Assembly (NCBI GenBank): GCA_035527835.1
Contig: DATKZS010000051.1
Coordinates: 1-14,545 of the forward strand
Direction: 5' to 3'
Length of the DNA stretch: 14,545 bases
DNA from: DATKZS01 sp035527835 [NCBI: bacterium]
Lineage (GTDB): Bacteria; RBG-13-61-14
Made by a program: the position numbers and the translations under genes. Of the stretch, positions 14,395-14,545 are shown in pieces. Positions within the stretch are counted from its first letter, which is position 1, and every line of letters starts with the position of its first letter. The notes under the pieces were generated by a model. That model did not search any database. It saw only the letters and a list, made by a program, of their open reading frames with translations, and was not told the DNA's origin.

Positions 14395-14467
14395 AAATTG
14401 CCCTCCTACTATTCGCAAAATGGTCGCACCAAAATGGAAAAAAAGTAATGCTGGGGGAGAGAATTGA

Positions 14468-14541
14468 ACCACAAAGACTCAAAGGTTTTAAAGGAAAACA
14501 AGAAGTTCTTTTATTCTTCGTGTTCTTTGTGACTTAGTGGT
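14468..14541. repeat. ACCACAAAG-type inverted repeat
   Basis: ACCACAAAG at 14468-14476 and the following CAAAGG are mirrored by CTTTGTGACTTAGTGGT at 14525-14541. AAAG is phased at 14473, 14481 and 14490 (8 and 9 bases apart). The window ends four bases after the right arm. Confidence 0.75.
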
Positions 14542-14545
14542 AAAA

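Larger units (their letters stand above)
13794..14545. other. Gene-free tail of the window filled with repeats
   Basis: About 750 bases with no convincing gene. The open frames here have no ribosome binding site and translate to low-complexity Arg/Pro/Gly repeats produced by the DNA repeats themselves. In order the stretch holds a GGAAC heptad array, an array of GGCC hairpins, a T8 run (14213-14220) without an obvious stem directly before it, an imperfect 31-base inverted repeat, C-rich heptads and a final inverted repeat. GC content falls sharply after about 14200, unlike the genes. Confidence 0.7.

Noticed and set aside
13918-14448. Forward 176-codon open frame and its minus-strand counterparts in the last 750 bases
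   Set aside because: The translations follow the GGCC hairpin array and the C-rich heptads, with no ribosome binding site, and show no protein-like composition.

Overview
The window is GC-rich, with tightly packed genes that all read on the + strand. It looks like part of a catabolic gene cluster from an anaerobic bacterium. The cytoplasmic Mo/W-bis-MGD enzyme, the OYE-type Fe-S flavoprotein, the QueG/RdhA-like ferredoxin-type protein, the MtaA/UroD-like protein and the CoA-ester chemistry are the mix usual in Desulfobacterota (former Deltaproteobacteria) and similar uncultured anaerobes. The taxon is an inference from gene content; there is no rRNA or marker gene here.

Layout: positions 1-220 are a leader built of two degenerate short-period repeats and a strong Shine-Dalgarno. 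Ten genes then run from 221 to 12605 with gaps of 56 bases or less, and four junctions overlap. In order they are: an SCP2-type thiolase-like protein (221-1411), a DUF35 Zn-ribbon/OB-fold partner (1468-1914), a two-cluster [4Fe-4S] QueG/RdhA-like protein (1947-3035), an enoyl-CoA hydratase (3032-3832), an acyl-CoA dehydrogenase (3870-5033), an OYE/dienoyl-CoA-reductase-like flavoprotein (5066-6448), an acyl-CoA synthetase (6474-8030), a UroD/MtaA-like protein (8027-9151), a molybdopterin enzyme (9142-11289) and a secreted protein of unknown function (11289-12605). After a 183-base gap holding a long perfect inverted repeat comes an amidohydrolase-2 family gene (12789-13793). The last 750 bases carry no convincing gene and are made almost entirely of different repeat families.

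How the genes may work together: the synthetase would activate a carboxylic acid, the dehydrogenase would desaturate it and the hydratase would add water. There is no 3-hydroxyacyl-CoA dehydrogenase, and the thiolase-like protein appears to have Thr where the nucleophilic Cys of thiolases should be. Together with the adjacent DUF35 protein this resembles the Ltp2-ChsH2(DUF35) aldolase of steroid side-chain degradation, where the beta-hydroxyacyl-CoA is cut directly by a retro-aldol reaction. The working hypothesis is therefore an aldolytic variant of beta-oxidation for a branched or cyclic acid, with the OYE, Mo/W, UroD-like and amidohydrolase proteins handling other parts of the molecule. The substrate cannot be read from the sequence.

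The second theme is the spacers. At least eight different families of degenerate repeats with 7- to 10-base periods occupy the intergenic DNA. Several are folded into long inverted repeats, and one is a regular array of small GGCC hairpins.
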